Positions 1 through 8,582 are shown, counted from the first letter of the stretch. The stretch is DNA of 64,000 bases from Prado023 sp963818445 (GCA_963818445.1 CAWFSG010000012.1:124001-188000); one strand, 5' to 3'. Numbers and translations: made by a program. The notes: generated from the letters alone by a model not told the origin.

Positions 1-306
1 TTCGCGGCCGCCGGCATGAAGATGCCCCTGAGCGCCGTGGCCCTCACGATCCTGCTGTTCGGCCCCAACGCGGGCGAGGTCTTCCCGGAGGTCGCGATCG
101 CCGCCGTGACCGGATTCGCGGTCCGGGTCGGCATCGACAAGCGCCGGTCGGCAGCACCGGAGGGGGCGGCGGTGGGCTCCGCAGCGCCGGACGGCTCTCC
201 CCCGGCAGACGACGCCGGACCCGGCCGCGACGACCCGCGCCTGATCCGGTTCGTCCTGACCCCGCCACCGGGGCGCTGCGGGCGACCGGTCAGGGGGCGA
301 TGTTGA
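1..306 (+). CDS. C-terminal end of a probable ClC-type chloride channel (cut by window edge)
   Basis: The reading frame is open from base 1 and stops at 304-306, so only about 101 residues are visible and the start lies outside the window. The first 40 residues are hydrophobic and read GMKMPLSAVALTILLFGPNA, resembling the last membrane helices of ClC chloride channels, where a MPL(A/S)A(V/I)-L segment precedes the final helix. After residue 45 the chain becomes hydrophilic and rich in Pro, Gly and Asp, a typical cytoplasmic tail. The end overlaps the 3' end of the opposing gene by 17 bases. The family call rests on this short segment only; another polytopic membrane protein is possible. Confidence 0.45.
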   Translation, partial: FAAAGMKMPLSAVALTILLFGPNAGEVFPEVAIAAVTGFAVRVGIDKRRSAAPEGAAVGSAAPDGSPPADDAGPGRDDPRLIRFVLTPPPGRCGRPVRGRC

Positions 307-1105
307 GCCGCTCGACTGTGCGCTCACCCAGGGCCTGATCGCCCTCGATCGCGACCTCGGCCGGGCCACGACCGCACGTGAGCGCCACGAACCCCGGGAA
401 CGACATGGTCAGCGCCACGGTGGGATTCTCGACGGGCCCGATGGGGCCACCCTTGCCGTCCTCGGTGCGGATGACCGTGTCGGTGAACTCCACCCCGGGA
501 CCGGTCACCGACACCTGGAGAGTCGCCCCGACCGGCGCATCGACCTTCTTGGCCCAGACGAACCCCAACGCCCGGCGCATCCGTCCCGCGGCCACGTGCG
601 CCGGCACGGTGCCCAGGTGCCCGGGATCACCCACTGCCACCCGGATGTCCTGCTCGTGGACCCAGGTGTCGAACACGCGCATGGAGAGGACCTCATCGAA
701 CGGCATCATCCTGCCCAGTGGGTTCATCACCAGCCCCGGGTTGCTGGCGCGGAGCTCGCGCAGGGCCACCTCACGGTCGGCCATGGTCTCGTCGAACTCA
801 GCCAGGACCTGCTCGCGGGTCCGCGACCGGCGCAGGTCGACGGGCACCTCCGTGATCCGCCCGAAGCCCTCCTTGGCGTGCGGGAGGCTCGCCCAGTCGG
901 GCTCGTGCGGCGGGTCCGCAAGCCCCAGTTGCGAGCGCTCGATCCAGGTGACATGCGCCACGACGTCGGCCACGGTCCACCCGGGGAGCACCGAGGGGTG
1001 ACGCCACGGCGCCCGTGACGCTGCATCCCGGAAGTCGGTCATGGCCTCACGCCAGACGTCGATCGGATCGGGGGTCGCGGTGTCACGCTCGGTGGGATCG
1101 GCCAT
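290..1105 (-). CDS. Maleylpyruvate isomerase family mycothiol-dependent (DinB-fold) protein
   Basis: A 271-residue protein. The N-terminal half is a DinB-like four-helix metal-binding domain, with LPGWTVADVVAHVTW around residues 40-54 (His51 a metal ligand) and the second signature DTWVHEQDIR near 180. The C-terminal part resembles the SCP2-like domain of this family. Members use or resemble mycothiol-dependent enzymes of actinobacteria; the substrate of this one is unknown. The ATG at 1105 is chosen because the conserved domain begins just after it, and the open frame further upstream overlaps hemY and has no family similarity. It starts 10 bases after the hemY stop, so it is probably the third gene of the heme operon. 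Confidence 0.82.
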   Translation of the reverse strand: MADPTERDTATPDPIDVWREAMTDFRDAASRAPWRHPSVLPGWTVADVVAHVTWIERSQLGLADPPHEPDWASLPHAKEGFGRITEVPVDLRRSRTREQVLAEFDETMADREVALRELRASNPGLVMNPLGRMMPFDEVLSMRVFDTWVHEQDIRVAVGDPGHLGTVPAHVAAGRMRRALGFVWAKKVDAPVGATLQVSVTGPGVEFTDTVIRTEDGKGGPIGPVENPTVALTMSFPGFVALTCGRGPAEVAIEGDQALGERTVERLNIAP

Positions 1106-1115
1106 GGCACGCAGG

Positions 1116-2525
1116 CTACCGGGATGCGGGAGCCGAGCCGATCCCGGCCGCTGCCTCGCGAGCGACCCTGCGCCCGTCGGCGATGCACTCCGGGACCCCG
1201 ACGCCGTGCAGGGCCGAGCCGGCCGGGTACCAGCCCGGGACCTCGGCCAGAGCGGCATCCACGGCCGCGGCCCGGTCGAGGTGACCGACCGTGTAGGTCG
1301 GCATCGCGTGGGTCCAGCGGGTGACCCGGGTCAGCACGGGCGACCCGTCGATCCCCAGGACGTCGGCCACGTGGGCAGTGACCACACGAAGGACCTCGTC
1401 GTCCGGTGCGGCAGCCAATGGTCCCCGCCGCTGGGGCACGAACGCGCGCAGGAGGACGACCCCCTCGGGTGCCCGCCCGACCCACTTGGTGGAGCTGATC
1501 GTGACTCCGCTGATGGGGGCCTCACCCGCCTCGAGCCACCCCTGGGTCGTCGGCACCGAGCCGAAGGCAGCATGGGGGTACGCGAGGGTCACGACGCTGG
1601 TCGTCGAGTGCGGGATCGTGCGCAGCGCCCGGGCGGCTGCGGGAGCCTGGGCCTCGACGAGGTCGGCCATCGCCGCAGCGCCGACCGCCAGGATCACCGC
1701 GTCGAACCTCTCGCTCGACCCGCCGGAGAACGTCGCCGCCGTGCCGGTCGAGTCCCGTTCGAGCCGCTCCACGCGGGTTGCGAGGCGGAGGTCCGCCCCG
1801 CCGGCGCGCAGGTCCGCCTCCAGCCGCTCGGGCAGGGCGCCGAGCCCCGTGCGCAGGCTGCGGAAGGGCGAGCCCGGCGCAGGCGCGCCCGACGCCCTGG
1901 CCCGTCGGCGGGCATCGCGGCCCTGCGCCAGGCTGGCAACCATCAGGCTGCGATGCTCCTGCTCGTTGGTCCGCAGGCTGGGCAGCACGGCATCGAGGCT
2001 GAGCTCGTCGACCCCGGCCCCGTAGATGCCGCCGATCAGCGGCTGGGCGAACCGATCGACCACGCCGTCGCCGAGCCGGGCGCGCAGGAAGGCCCCGGCC
2101 GAGGTGTCGGCGGGACCCAGCCGGCGGGGCAGCACGAGGTCCAGCCCGGCGCGCGCCTTGTGCCGCCAGGACAGGATCGGGGTCGTCACGAAGGGCCCCA
2201 TGCGGGTGGGCAGGACCATGCCCATGCCGTCGGGCAGCGGCAGCAGCCGGCCGTCGGCGCGCAGGTGGACAGCGCGCGAGCCACCAACGGAGATCACCTC
2301 GTCGGACATCCCCAGGTCGTTGATCAGCCCGAGGGCGGCGGGCCGGTAGGACACGAACGAGTCCGGGCCGTGCTCGATCGCGAACCCGTCCACGCGCTCG
2401 GTGCGCACCTTGCCACCGACCTGGCCGGAGGCCTCGACCAGGGTCACCCGGGCACCGGAGCGCATGGCCTGCCAGGCGGCACTCAGCCCGGTGATCCCGG
2501 CGCCGACGACCAGGACGTGGGTCAC
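1116..2525 (-). CDS. hemY: Coproporphyrinogen III / protoporphyrinogen oxidase (HemY/CgoX)
   Basis: A 469-residue FAD-dependent oxidase. The N-terminus has the dinucleotide-binding motif VLVVGAGITGLSAAW followed by GGKVRTERVDGF and the EHGPDSF segment typical of HemY. The C-terminal FAD-binding piece is GSALHGVGVPECIADGRR. In Gram-positive bacteria this family oxidises coproporphyrinogen III to coproporphyrin III in the coproporphyrin-dependent heme pathway (established for the family, also called CgoX). The GTG start at 2525 is supported by the Rossmann motif starting at residue 3 and by a GTGA overlap with the stop of the upstream radical SAM gene, which implies translational coupling. Confidence 0.9.
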   Translation of the reverse strand: MTHVLVVGAGITGLSAAWQAMRSGARVTLVEASGQVGGKVRTERVDGFAIEHGPDSFVSYRPAALGLINDLGMSDEVISVGGSRAVHLRADGRLLPLPDGMGMVLPTRMGPFVTTPILSWRHKARAGLDLVLPRRLGPADTSAGAFLRARLGDGVVDRFAQPLIGGIYGAGVDELSLDAVLPSLRTNEQEHRSLMVASLAQGRDARRRARASGAPAPGSPFRSLRTGLGALPERLEADLRAGGADLRLATRVERLERDSTGTAATFSGGSSERFDAVILAVGAAAMADLVEAQAPAAARALRTIPHSTTSVVTLAYPHAAFGSVPTTQGWLEAGEAPISGVTISSTKWVGRAPEGVVLLRAFVPQRRGPLAAAPDDEVLRVVTAHVADVLGIDGSPVLTRVTRWTHAMPTYTVGHLDRAAAVDAALAEVPGWYPAGSALHGVGVPECIADGRRVAREAAAGIGSAPASR

Positions 2526-3730
2526 GGGCGCGACGCCGCATGCGCGTGCGGCACGTAGGGGCACAGCGGGTCGGACTCCAGCGGATCGCCGGTCCAGGCG
2601 TAGGCCCGCGCACGCGAGCCGCCGCACCACATCTGGTACTCGCAGTGCCCGCAGCGGCCCTTGAACGTCGACGGGTCCCGCAGGTCGCGCATCGTGGGGT
2701 TGTCGCGGTAGATCTCCACCAGGCCGGTCTCCCGGACGTTTCCGACCGGCAGCGGCAGGAACCCCGACGGCGTGACCGTGCCGTCATGGGCGACGAAGAC
2801 GATCCCATTCCCGTCGCGAATGCCGAAGCCCCGGGAGAGCGGGTGCCGCTCGATCTCGGCGTCCGACAGCCCGGCTCGGGCCAGCGCCTTGGCGGCCACT
2901 CGGCGGTACTGCATCGCCTCGGTGGTCTTGACCTGGAACGGGGCGTCGGCACTGATCTGCCACAGCCAGCCCATCAGCCGCTCGGCCTCGCCCGGGGACA
3001 GCTCGGTCAGCGTCGAACCGCGTCCCACGGAGATCAGGAAGAACAGGCTCCAGCGCAGCAGAGTGTGCCCGGTGAGCAGGTCGTGGATCGCCGGGAGGTC
3101 GGCGGCCGTCGTCGCGGTCACGAGGGTGTTGACCTGGACCGGCATCCCGAGCTCGGCCGCCCAGTCCATGGCCTCAAGTGTGGCGTCGAACGTGCCCGGC
3201 ACGCCGCGAAGCCCGTCATGGGCCTCTGCGGTGGAACCATCCAGGCTCAGCGAGATCGCCGCGACCCCGTCGTCCTTGAGCTCAGCCAGGCGACCACGGG
3301 TCAGCAACGGGGTCACGGCGGGGGCCAGGGAGACCCCGATCCCGCGGGCGATCGCCTCGTGGATCAGCACCTTCAGGTCCAGCCGGCGCAGCGGGTCGCC
3401 TCCGGTCATCACGACGTGCGGCAGCGGCGAGCCGAAGCCGGTGATCTCGTCGAGCAGCGCGATCGCCTCCGCCGTCGACAGCTCGCCGGGCGCCGGGTCG
3501 GGCATCGCCGTGGCTCGACAGTGCCGGCAGGCCAGACCGCAGGCGTTGGTGAGCTCCCAGTAGATGATCATCGGGGCGGTCGCGTAGACCCAGCCCTGGG
3601 GGCGGACTGCTCCGATGCCGGCGGGGTGGCCGCCGGACCCGGGGTGGCCGGCGCTGTGCCCGCCGGACCCGGGGTGGCCGGCGCTGGCCGCGTGCCCTGC
3701 CTGTCCGGTGTGCCCTGCCTGCCGTTCCAT
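2522..3730 (-). CDS. Radical SAM/SPASM protein of the heme-associated TIGR04053-like type
   Basis: A 402-residue protein. The radical SAM cluster motif CxxxCxxC is at Cys64, Cys68 and Cys71 (NACGLACRHC). A SAM-binding MTGGDP follows, and a SPASM-type cysteine cluster (GRCGHCEYQMWC, then a later Cys) sits near the C-terminus. Family members often sit beside hemY in actinobacteria and resemble AhbD/NirJ heme-modifying enzymes, but the exact reaction is not established. The ATG at 3730 has AGGAGG eight bases upstream. The first 40 residues form an unusual Gly/His-rich tail with seven His residues. It is the first gene of the operon with hemY and the DinB-fold gene. Confidence 0.82.
   Translation of the reverse strand: MERQAGHTGQAGHAASAGHPGSGGHSAGHPGSGGHPAGIGAVRPQGWVYATAPMIIYWELTNACGLACRHCRATAMPDPAPGELSTAEAIALLDEITGFGSPLPHVVMTGGDPLRRLDLKVLIHEAIARGIGVSLAPAVTPLLTRGRLAELKDDGVAAISLSLDGSTAEAHDGLRGVPGTFDATLEAMDWAAELGMPVQVNTLVTATTAADLPAIHDLLTGHTLLRWSLFFLISVGRGSTLTELSPGEAERLMGWLWQISADAPFQVKTTEAMQYRRVAAKALARAGLSDAEIERHPLSRGFGIRDGNGIVFVAHDGTVTPSGFLPLPVGNVRETGLVEIYRDNPTMRDLRDPSTFKGRCGHCEYQMWCGGSRARAYAWTGDPLESDPLCPYVPHAHAASRP
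3623..3715 (-). repeat. In-frame repeats encoding a Gly/His-rich N-terminal tail
   Basis: An exact 26-base direct repeat lies at 3631-3656 and 3661-3686 (30-base period) with degenerate copies on both sides. It encodes residues 6-36 of the radical SAM protein as GHPGSGGH-type units. The period is a multiple of three, so copy number can change without breaking the frame. Confidence 0.85.
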
Positions 3731-3930
3731 GGTCACGCCTCCTGAACGTGCGATGTGCCCTGCCCATCGTAGGTTCCGGTCTCCACGCGGCCGGGCGCCG
3801 GTGGTCCCCCGGGTTCCGGGCAGAGGTCCCGAGGGCGAGCCTGCCCCGCAGCGACGCATCGGCGGCTGTTCCGTGGTTCGGTTTCGCCCATGATCAGCCC
3901 CGATCAGCCGCTGAGCCCGCGGTGGTGCCG

Positions 3931-4764
3931 CTACCCGATGTCGCGGCGGAAGGTCGTGAACCGGCCGATGAGGACCAGGACCACTGCGTAGCCCACCAGG
4001 GTCAGTGCCCCCTGCCACGAGTTCAGCAGTTCGGCCAGCCCTGAGCTCACGTAGAGGCTGGACCCGGCGATCGCCTCCCCCGCGGCACCGGGAAGGAACT
4101 TGCTGACCGCCTCCGTGGCATCGAACTGGGCCAGGAGCAGGCGCAGCAGCGGCTCGACGAACTGCGTGAACGCCAGCAGGACGACGATCGCCGCCACCTG
4201 GTTGGTGAGCACGGACCCGAAGCCGACCCCGACCAGCGCCCAGAGGGTCAGGGCAACCACGGACAGCACGAGCGTGCGCTGGATGGTGCGCTCGCCCAGC
4301 AGCGTCGGCTCGCCCATGATCGCCAGGGTCGCCGCACCGCCGACGACTGTGCCCGCGACGCCGGCGATCGCGACAACCAGTGCGAACGGCAGGATCGCGA
4401 CCAGCTTCGACCCCAGGACCAGGCTCCGGCGCGGCTCGGCCAGCAGGGTCGGGGTGATGGTGCGGTGACGGAACTCGCCCGTCACGCTGAAGGCCCCGAG
4501 GATCGCCGGGAAGATGTAGCCCAGGGCGACGGCGAGCGTGTAGACCGACGTGGCGATCGACATCTGGTCCAGGACGGCGTTGCCGAAACCGCTGCCGCCC
4601 GCGGGAGGGGCACCTGCCTTCTCCGCCTCGCGCATCCCCATCACGAGCGAGAACGCCATGATCACGCCCATCACGAGCATGTAGCCGAACATCACCAGCG
4701 CCGTCAGCCACCAGGTACGGGTGGTCGAGACCTTGCGCAGCTCGGTGCGCAGGGCGGCGATCAT
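3931..4764 (-). CDS. ABC-2 type transporter permease
   Basis: A 277-residue membrane protein with about six hydrophobic segments. It begins MIAALRTELRKVSTTRTWW, the usual cytoplasmic lead-in of ABC-2 permeases (LRTEL-K--T-R), followed by the first helix. It is translated from an ATG that overlaps the stop of the ATPase gene by four bases (ATGA), so the two subunits are coupled and probably equimolar. The substrate cannot be read from sequence. The 200 bases downstream (3731-3930) hold no gene and must carry the promoter of the heme operon. Confidence 0.88.
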   Translation of the reverse strand: MIAALRTELRKVSTTRTWWLTALVMFGYMLVMGVIMAFSLVMGMREAEKAGAPPAGGSGFGNAVLDQMSIATSVYTLAVALGYIFPAILGAFSVTGEFRHRTITPTLLAEPRRSLVLGSKLVAILPFALVVAIAGVAGTVVGGAATLAIMGEPTLLGERTIQRTLVLSVVALTLWALVGVGFGSVLTNQVAAIVVLLAFTQFVEPLLRLLLAQFDATEAVSKFLPGAAGEAIAGSSLYVSSGLAELLNSWQGALTLVGYAVVLVLIGRFTTFRRDIG

Positions 4765-5801
4765 GGCGCCACCTCCGGCGCGCCCGCGGGGGTGGTCGGT
4801 CCCGCCGGTCCGCGCACGGCCCCTGTCGGCTCTCCGAGGGCTGCGCCGGCGGGTGCGCCGGGCGGGTCACCGGGGTCAGCCGTGAGCTGCAGGAACAGGG
4901 CCTCCAGGCTGGTTCCCGCGGGAGCGAGCTCGTGCAGCGGCAGGCCGCGGGCGTGCGCAGCGTCGCCGACCTGCGGGCAGTGCCGGTCGAACACGACCGC
5001 GGTGCTCGGGCTGTCGAAACGCGTGCTCGGCCCCCACCCCTGCTCGGCGACCAGGGCGGCAAGGCCGGCCGGATCGGGGGAGCTGATCCGCACGGCCGGT
5101 CGAGCCATGGCCTCCAACTGGGCCAACGACGAGGCGTGGACCAGCCGTCCCAGGGCGATGATGACGACGTCATCGACCGTCTGCTCCACCTCCGAGAGCA
5201 CGTGGCTGGAGACCAGCACAGTGCGGCCCTGCCCGGCGAGGTAGCGCAGGAACTGCCGCAGCCACGCGATCCCCTCCGGGTCCAGTCCGTTCGCGGGCTC
5301 GTCGAGCAGCAGGACCTGCGGGTCGCCGAGCAGTGTCGTGGCCAGGGCAAGTCGCTGACGCATCCCCATCGAGAACCCACCCGTGCGCCGGTCCGCTGCC
5401 TCGGAGAGCCCGACGATGCCCAGGACCTCGTCACAGCGCGCGTCCCCCACGCCGATCTGCGGAGCGTAGACGCGCAGGTGGTCACGCGCGGTGCGTCCCG
5501 GGTGGAACGACGAGGCCTCCAGGGCTGCCCCGACATGCCGGGCGGGCCGCCTGCGCGCTGAGTACGTCCGACCACCGATCGTGGCCGTCCCGGCGTCCGG
5601 GGTGGCCAGGCCCAGGAGCATCCGCAGCGTCGTGGTCTTGCCCGCGCCGTTCGGCCCGAGGAATCCGGTAACCCGCCCGGGCGCGACGGTGAAGCTCAGG
5701 TCAGTGACCGCACGAACCGGCCCGAACCGCTTGGACAGTCCGACCACCTCGACGACCCCGGCGTCGGGCACGAACTCCTTAACTGCGGCAGGGGAACTCA
5801 T
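4761..5801 (-). CDS. ABC transporter ATP-binding protein (exporter type)
   Basis: A 346-residue ATPase. Walker A is GPNGAGKTT at residues 49-57, the signature is FSMGMRQRL (the variant usual in ABC-2 exporters), Walker B is VLLLDEP, and the switch His is in VLVSSHVLSE. After the nucleotide-binding domain there is a C-terminal extension of about 100 residues ending in a Pro/Ala/Gly-rich tail, common in this subfamily. It forms a two-gene operon with the permease. The cargo is unknown. Confidence 0.9.
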   Translation of the reverse strand: MSSPAAVKEFVPDAGVVEVVGLSKRFGPVRAVTDLSFTVAPGRVTGFLGPNGAGKTTTLRMLLGLATPDAGTATIGGRTYSARRRPARHVGAALEASSFHPGRTARDHLRVYAPQIGVGDARCDEVLGIVGLSEAADRRTGGFSMGMRQRLALATTLLGDPQVLLLDEPANGLDPEGIAWLRQFLRYLAGQGRTVLVSSHVLSEVEQTVDDVVIIALGRLVHASSLAQLEAMARPAVRISSPDPAGLAALVAEQGWGPSTRFDSPSTAVVFDRHCPQVGDAAHARGLPLHELAPAGTSLEALFLQLTADPGDPPGAPAGAALGEPTGAVRGPAGPTTPAGAPEVAP

Positions 5802-5852
5802 GCCCTCAGCCTGCCACGACCCACCCCGGCGACGAGATGCGCACTCGAAGAC

Positions 5853-5992
5853 GTTGTTTCACGCGCTGCCGCCGGGCCAGTCTCCGGAGTTCGCGCCCGA
5901 TCCTGTTGTTGAGCGGCCCTGCGCGCCATGCCCCAACAACGGGAACGGGTGCGATCGCCGCCCGGCTGTCACGCGGCCGACCGTGAAACAAC
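5853..5992. repeat. Nested inverted repeats in the 335-base gap before the ABC operon
   Basis: Outer arms are an exact 11-base pair, GTTGTTTCACG at 5853-5863 and CGTGAAACAAC at 5982-5992. Inner arms, CCTGTTGTTG at 5902-5911 and CAACAACGGG at 5934-5943, match with one mismatch. All four carry a GTTGTT core. The gap 5802-6136 holds the ABC operon promoter (minus strand) and the 3' side of the desaturase gene. Spaced regulator half-sites are more likely than a hairpin, given the 118-base spacing. Confidence 0.55.
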
Positions 5993-6136
5993 CGAATCGA
6001 GCGCGAATCCACGGTCCGGGGGCACCCGGAGTCGGTGGGCTTGTCGGGGTTGCCCCGGCTGACGGCGTGCCGGCAGGCCGTTGCGGGGGGGCCCTGCCGC
6101 GTCCCGCCGAGTCGTGCGGCTCGGCTGGGGTGGCGG

Positions 6137-7342
6137 TCAGGCGGCCTGCGAGTGGTCCCCGACCGCCGCGGCAGGGACCTCCTCCGCCTTCGGCTCGCGG
6201 ACCCACGCGGGCGCCCGGTTGAACCGGCCGAACGCGTTGTTCGGCAGCGCCAGGCGGATCACCTTGTGCCACGCGGAGGCGACCTGCTTGGGCAGCGAGC
6301 CGGTGACGTAGGGGAGGTTGTGGCGCTCGAAGAGGTCCTGGATCCGCGGGGAGATCTCCCTGTAGCGCTTGCTCGGCATGTCCGGGAACAGGTGGTGCTC
6401 GATCTGGAACGACAGGTTGCCGGTCATCATGTGCATCGCCGAGCTGCCGGAGATGTTGGCCGAGCCAACCATCTGGCGGACGTACCACTCCCCGCGGGTC
6501 TCGCCCTCGATCGAGGTCTTCGAGAAGGTTGCGACTCCCTCGGGGAAATGCCCGCACATGATCACCGAGTGCGTCCACACGTTTCGCACGAGGTTGGCCA
6601 CGAGGTTGGCGGTGAAGGTCGCAGCGAAGGCTGGGATCGCCGAGAACGGGTTGACCAGGGCAGCCAGCGCCGGGTTCATCAGGTAGTCCTTGCGCAGCTG
6701 CCGACCGATCTTGGCCAGCACCTTGCGCCCATCGCGCTTGAAGTCCTCGTCGACCTTCTTCTTGCCCTTGTAGTAGGCGCCGAGCTCCAGGTCGTAGGCG
6801 GCGATGCCGTACTCGAAGAAGCACATGTTGACGAAGTTGTAGAGCGGCTGGCCGAGGGTGAACTTCGTCCAGCGCTGGTCCTCGTCGACGCGCATGATCC
6901 CGTAGCCGAGGTCGTTGTCGCGCCCGACGACGTTCGTGTAGCGGTGGTGGATCTCGTTGTGCGAGTGCTTCCACATGTCTGCCGGCGCGGCGTTGTCCCA
7001 CTCCCAGGTGGTGGAGTGGATGGCGGGGTCACGCATCCAGTCCCACTGCCCATGGAGGATGTTGTGGCCGATCTCCATGTTCTCCAGGATCTTGGCCACC
7101 GAGAGCCCGACGGTCCCAGCGATCCACGCGGGCGGGAACCAGGCGAACAGCAGGACGCCGCGGGAGCCCATCTCGAGCAGGCGCTGGGCCTTGATCACCT
7201 TCCGGATGTAGGCCGCATCCTCCTCACCGAGGGTGGCGAACACCTCCTCGCGCAGGGCGTCGAGCTCACGACCGATCGCCTCGATGTCGGCGTCGGTCAG
7301 GTGCGCGACCGGGTTGTCCGTGCGCTTCTGGATGACGGTCAT
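6137..7342 (-). CDS. Membrane acyl-CoA/acyl-lipid fatty acid desaturase
   Basis: A 401-residue di-iron desaturase. The three histidine boxes are HNILH (His93, His97), HSHNEIHH (His126-His133) and QIEHH (Gln313-His317). A glutamine starts the third box, as in front-end and DesA3-like enzymes. Hydrophobic stretches near residues 62-90 and 240-262 are membrane segments. It introduces a double bond into an acyl chain using O2 and electrons delivered by an oxidoreductase. The gene immediately upstream on the same strand encodes that reductase, the arrangement known for mycobacterial Rv3230c-desA3 (there in the same order). Translation starts at ATG 7342. Confidence 0.92.
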   Translation of the reverse strand: MTVIQKRTDNPVAHLTDADIEAIGRELDALREEVFATLGEEDAAYIRKVIKAQRLLEMGSRGVLLFAWFPPAWIAGTVGLSVAKILENMEIGHNILHGQWDWMRDPAIHSTTWEWDNAAPADMWKHSHNEIHHRYTNVVGRDNDLGYGIMRVDEDQRWTKFTLGQPLYNFVNMCFFEYGIAAYDLELGAYYKGKKKVDEDFKRDGRKVLAKIGRQLRKDYLMNPALAALVNPFSAIPAFAATFTANLVANLVRNVWTHSVIMCGHFPEGVATFSKTSIEGETRGEWYVRQMVGSANISGSSAMHMMTGNLSFQIEHHLFPDMPSKRYREISPRIQDLFERHNLPYVTGSLPKQVASAWHKVIRLALPNNAFGRFNRAPAWVREPKAEEVPAAAVGDHSQAA

Positions 7343-7359
7343 GGGCTCTGCTTTCGTCG

Positions 7360-7403
7360 GTGTGAACGATTCCGACCATCTGATGGTCGATTCCGTTCAC
7401 ACG
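7360..7403. promoter_or_regulatory. Long inverted repeat between reductase and desaturase
   Basis: A 44-base near-palindrome. Outer arms are GTGTGAACG (7360-7368) and CGTTCACAC (7395-7403); inner arms are CGACCATC (7373-7380) and GATGGTCG (7382-7389). CGATTCCG is also repeated directly at 7367-7374 and 7388-7395. It starts 18 bases upstream of the desaturase ATG, so it could be an operator, or a stem-loop that trims or attenuates the reductase-desaturase message. Confidence 0.7.
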
Positions 7404-7419
7404 GATGGTGGGGTCGGGG

Positions 7420-8490
7420 TCATAGGTCGAGGGAGCACGGCCCGGCGGCCGCACTGATGCAGGTCTGGATCTTCACGCCGTCACCGGGGACAGCGGTGGT
7501 CAGCGCGCCGTTGCGCAGGTCGCGCACAGCGCCGGACTCCAGGGGGACGACACACCCCATGCAGATTCCCATCCGGCATCCCGAGGGCATCAGCACCCCA
7601 GCAGCCTCGCCGGCGTCCAACAGGGGGGTCGCTCCGTCGGCCTGGACCACCGCACCCGACCTGGCGAACGACACCGCGCCGCCCTCGCCGGTCACGACGA
7701 CGTGGGGGCGGAACCGCTCGGTGTGCAGCCGGTCGGGCACCCCGGCGTCGTTCCAGCGCTCCTCGAGGGCGTCGAGCAGACCTGTCGGACCGCACGCCCA
7801 CGTCTCCCGCGCCGCCCAGTCGGGCACGATCGCGTCGAGTTCGGCGGGGTCGAGCAGCCCGTCAGAATCCGTGTGCCGTTCGACGAGCCGGATCCGGCCA
7901 GCCGCGGCCATGTCCCGCAGCTCGGCACCGAAGATCACGTCAGCCGAGGTTGGGGCACTGTGCAGCACGACAACGTCGCCCAGCTCGGGAAGCCGATTGC
8001 GCAGCATGCCCATCACCGGCGTGATCCCGCTGCCGGCGGTCACGAACAGCACCTGCGGCGGGGGTGCGGCCGGCAGGTGGAAGTCGCCCGTGGCCTGGTC
8101 GAGCTGGATGACCGTCCCGGGTCGGGCGCGGCGCACGATGTGGTTGCTGACCTTCCCACCCGGGATCGCCTTGACCGTGATCGCGACCAGTCCGTCGCGT
8201 TGCGGCCCGGACGTGAGCGAGTAGGCACGCCAGAGCCGGACGCCGTCAACGTCGATGCCGATCCGGATGTACTGGCCCGGCAGGTGGCCCTGCCAACCGC
8301 GACCTGGCCGGATCAGCACAGTGGCGGCATCTGGGGTCTCCGGCGTGATCGCCTGGATCCGGCCGCGCAGGGCTGCGCCGCTGCGCAAGGGGTCGATCAC
8401 ATCGAGGTAGTCGGCCGGGACCAGCGGGGTCGTGACGGCACCGAGCACGCGCAGGAACCCGTCTCGAACAGGTGTGGTCGTCTGGGCCAT
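7420..8490 (-). CDS. Ferredoxin reductase (FAD, NADPH and 2Fe-2S) feeding the desaturase
   Basis: A 356-residue three-domain reductase: an FAD-binding beta-barrel (RAYSLTSGP motif), an NAD(P) domain (VTAGSGITPVMGML and ACGPTGLL), and a C-terminal plant-type 2Fe-2S domain with CRMGICMGC plus a last Cys in IQTCIS. This is the layout of mycobacterial Rv3230c, which passes electrons from NADPH to DesA3. It is followed 77 bases later by the desaturase on the same strand and sits divergently from the PucR-type regulator. The ATG at 8490 is chosen because the family begins near it; the longer open frame upstream is antisense to the regulator. Confidence 0.9.
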   Translation of the reverse strand: MAQTTTPVRDGFLRVLGAVTTPLVPADYLDVIDPLRSGAALRGRIQAITPETPDAATVLIRPGRGWQGHLPGQYIRIGIDVDGVRLWRAYSLTSGPQRDGLVAITVKAIPGGKVSNHIVRRARPGTVIQLDQATGDFHLPAAPPPQVLFVTAGSGITPVMGMLRNRLPELGDVVVLHSAPTSADVIFGAELRDMAAAGRIRLVERHTDSDGLLDPAELDAIVPDWAARETWACGPTGLLDALEERWNDAGVPDRLHTERFRPHVVVTGEGGAVSFARSGAVVQADGATPLLDAGEAAGVLMPSGCRMGICMGCVVPLESGAVRDLRNGALTTAVPGDGVKIQTCISAAAGPCSLDL

Positions 8491-8555
8491 GGTCCCATTC
8501 TTCCCGGCAAGCGGGATAACGCAGCAGTCGTATCCGGTGAATCCGAGGTAGTCTT

Positions 8556-8572
8556 TTGTTCGCCTCGAACAA
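8556..8572. promoter_or_regulatory. Palindromic operator between reductase and its divergent regulator
   Basis: TTGTTCG (8556-8562), a three-base spacer CCT, and CGAACAA (8566-8572) form a perfect 7-3-7 palindrome. It ends at the Shine-Dalgarno of the regulator gene (AGGGAG, 8572-8577) within a 92-base divergent promoter region. It is a natural site for autoregulation of the PucR-type protein and control of the desaturase operon (inference). Confidence 0.65.
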
Positions 8573-8582
8573 GGGAGTCCTG

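Noticed and set aside
1041..2558. Long plus-strand frame opposite hemY
   Set aside because: High GC gives long antisense frames. It has no domain pattern, and the minus strand encodes a clear HemY/CgoX. Similar antisense frames at 36191-38011, 52404-54608 and 6035-8224 were left out for the same reason.
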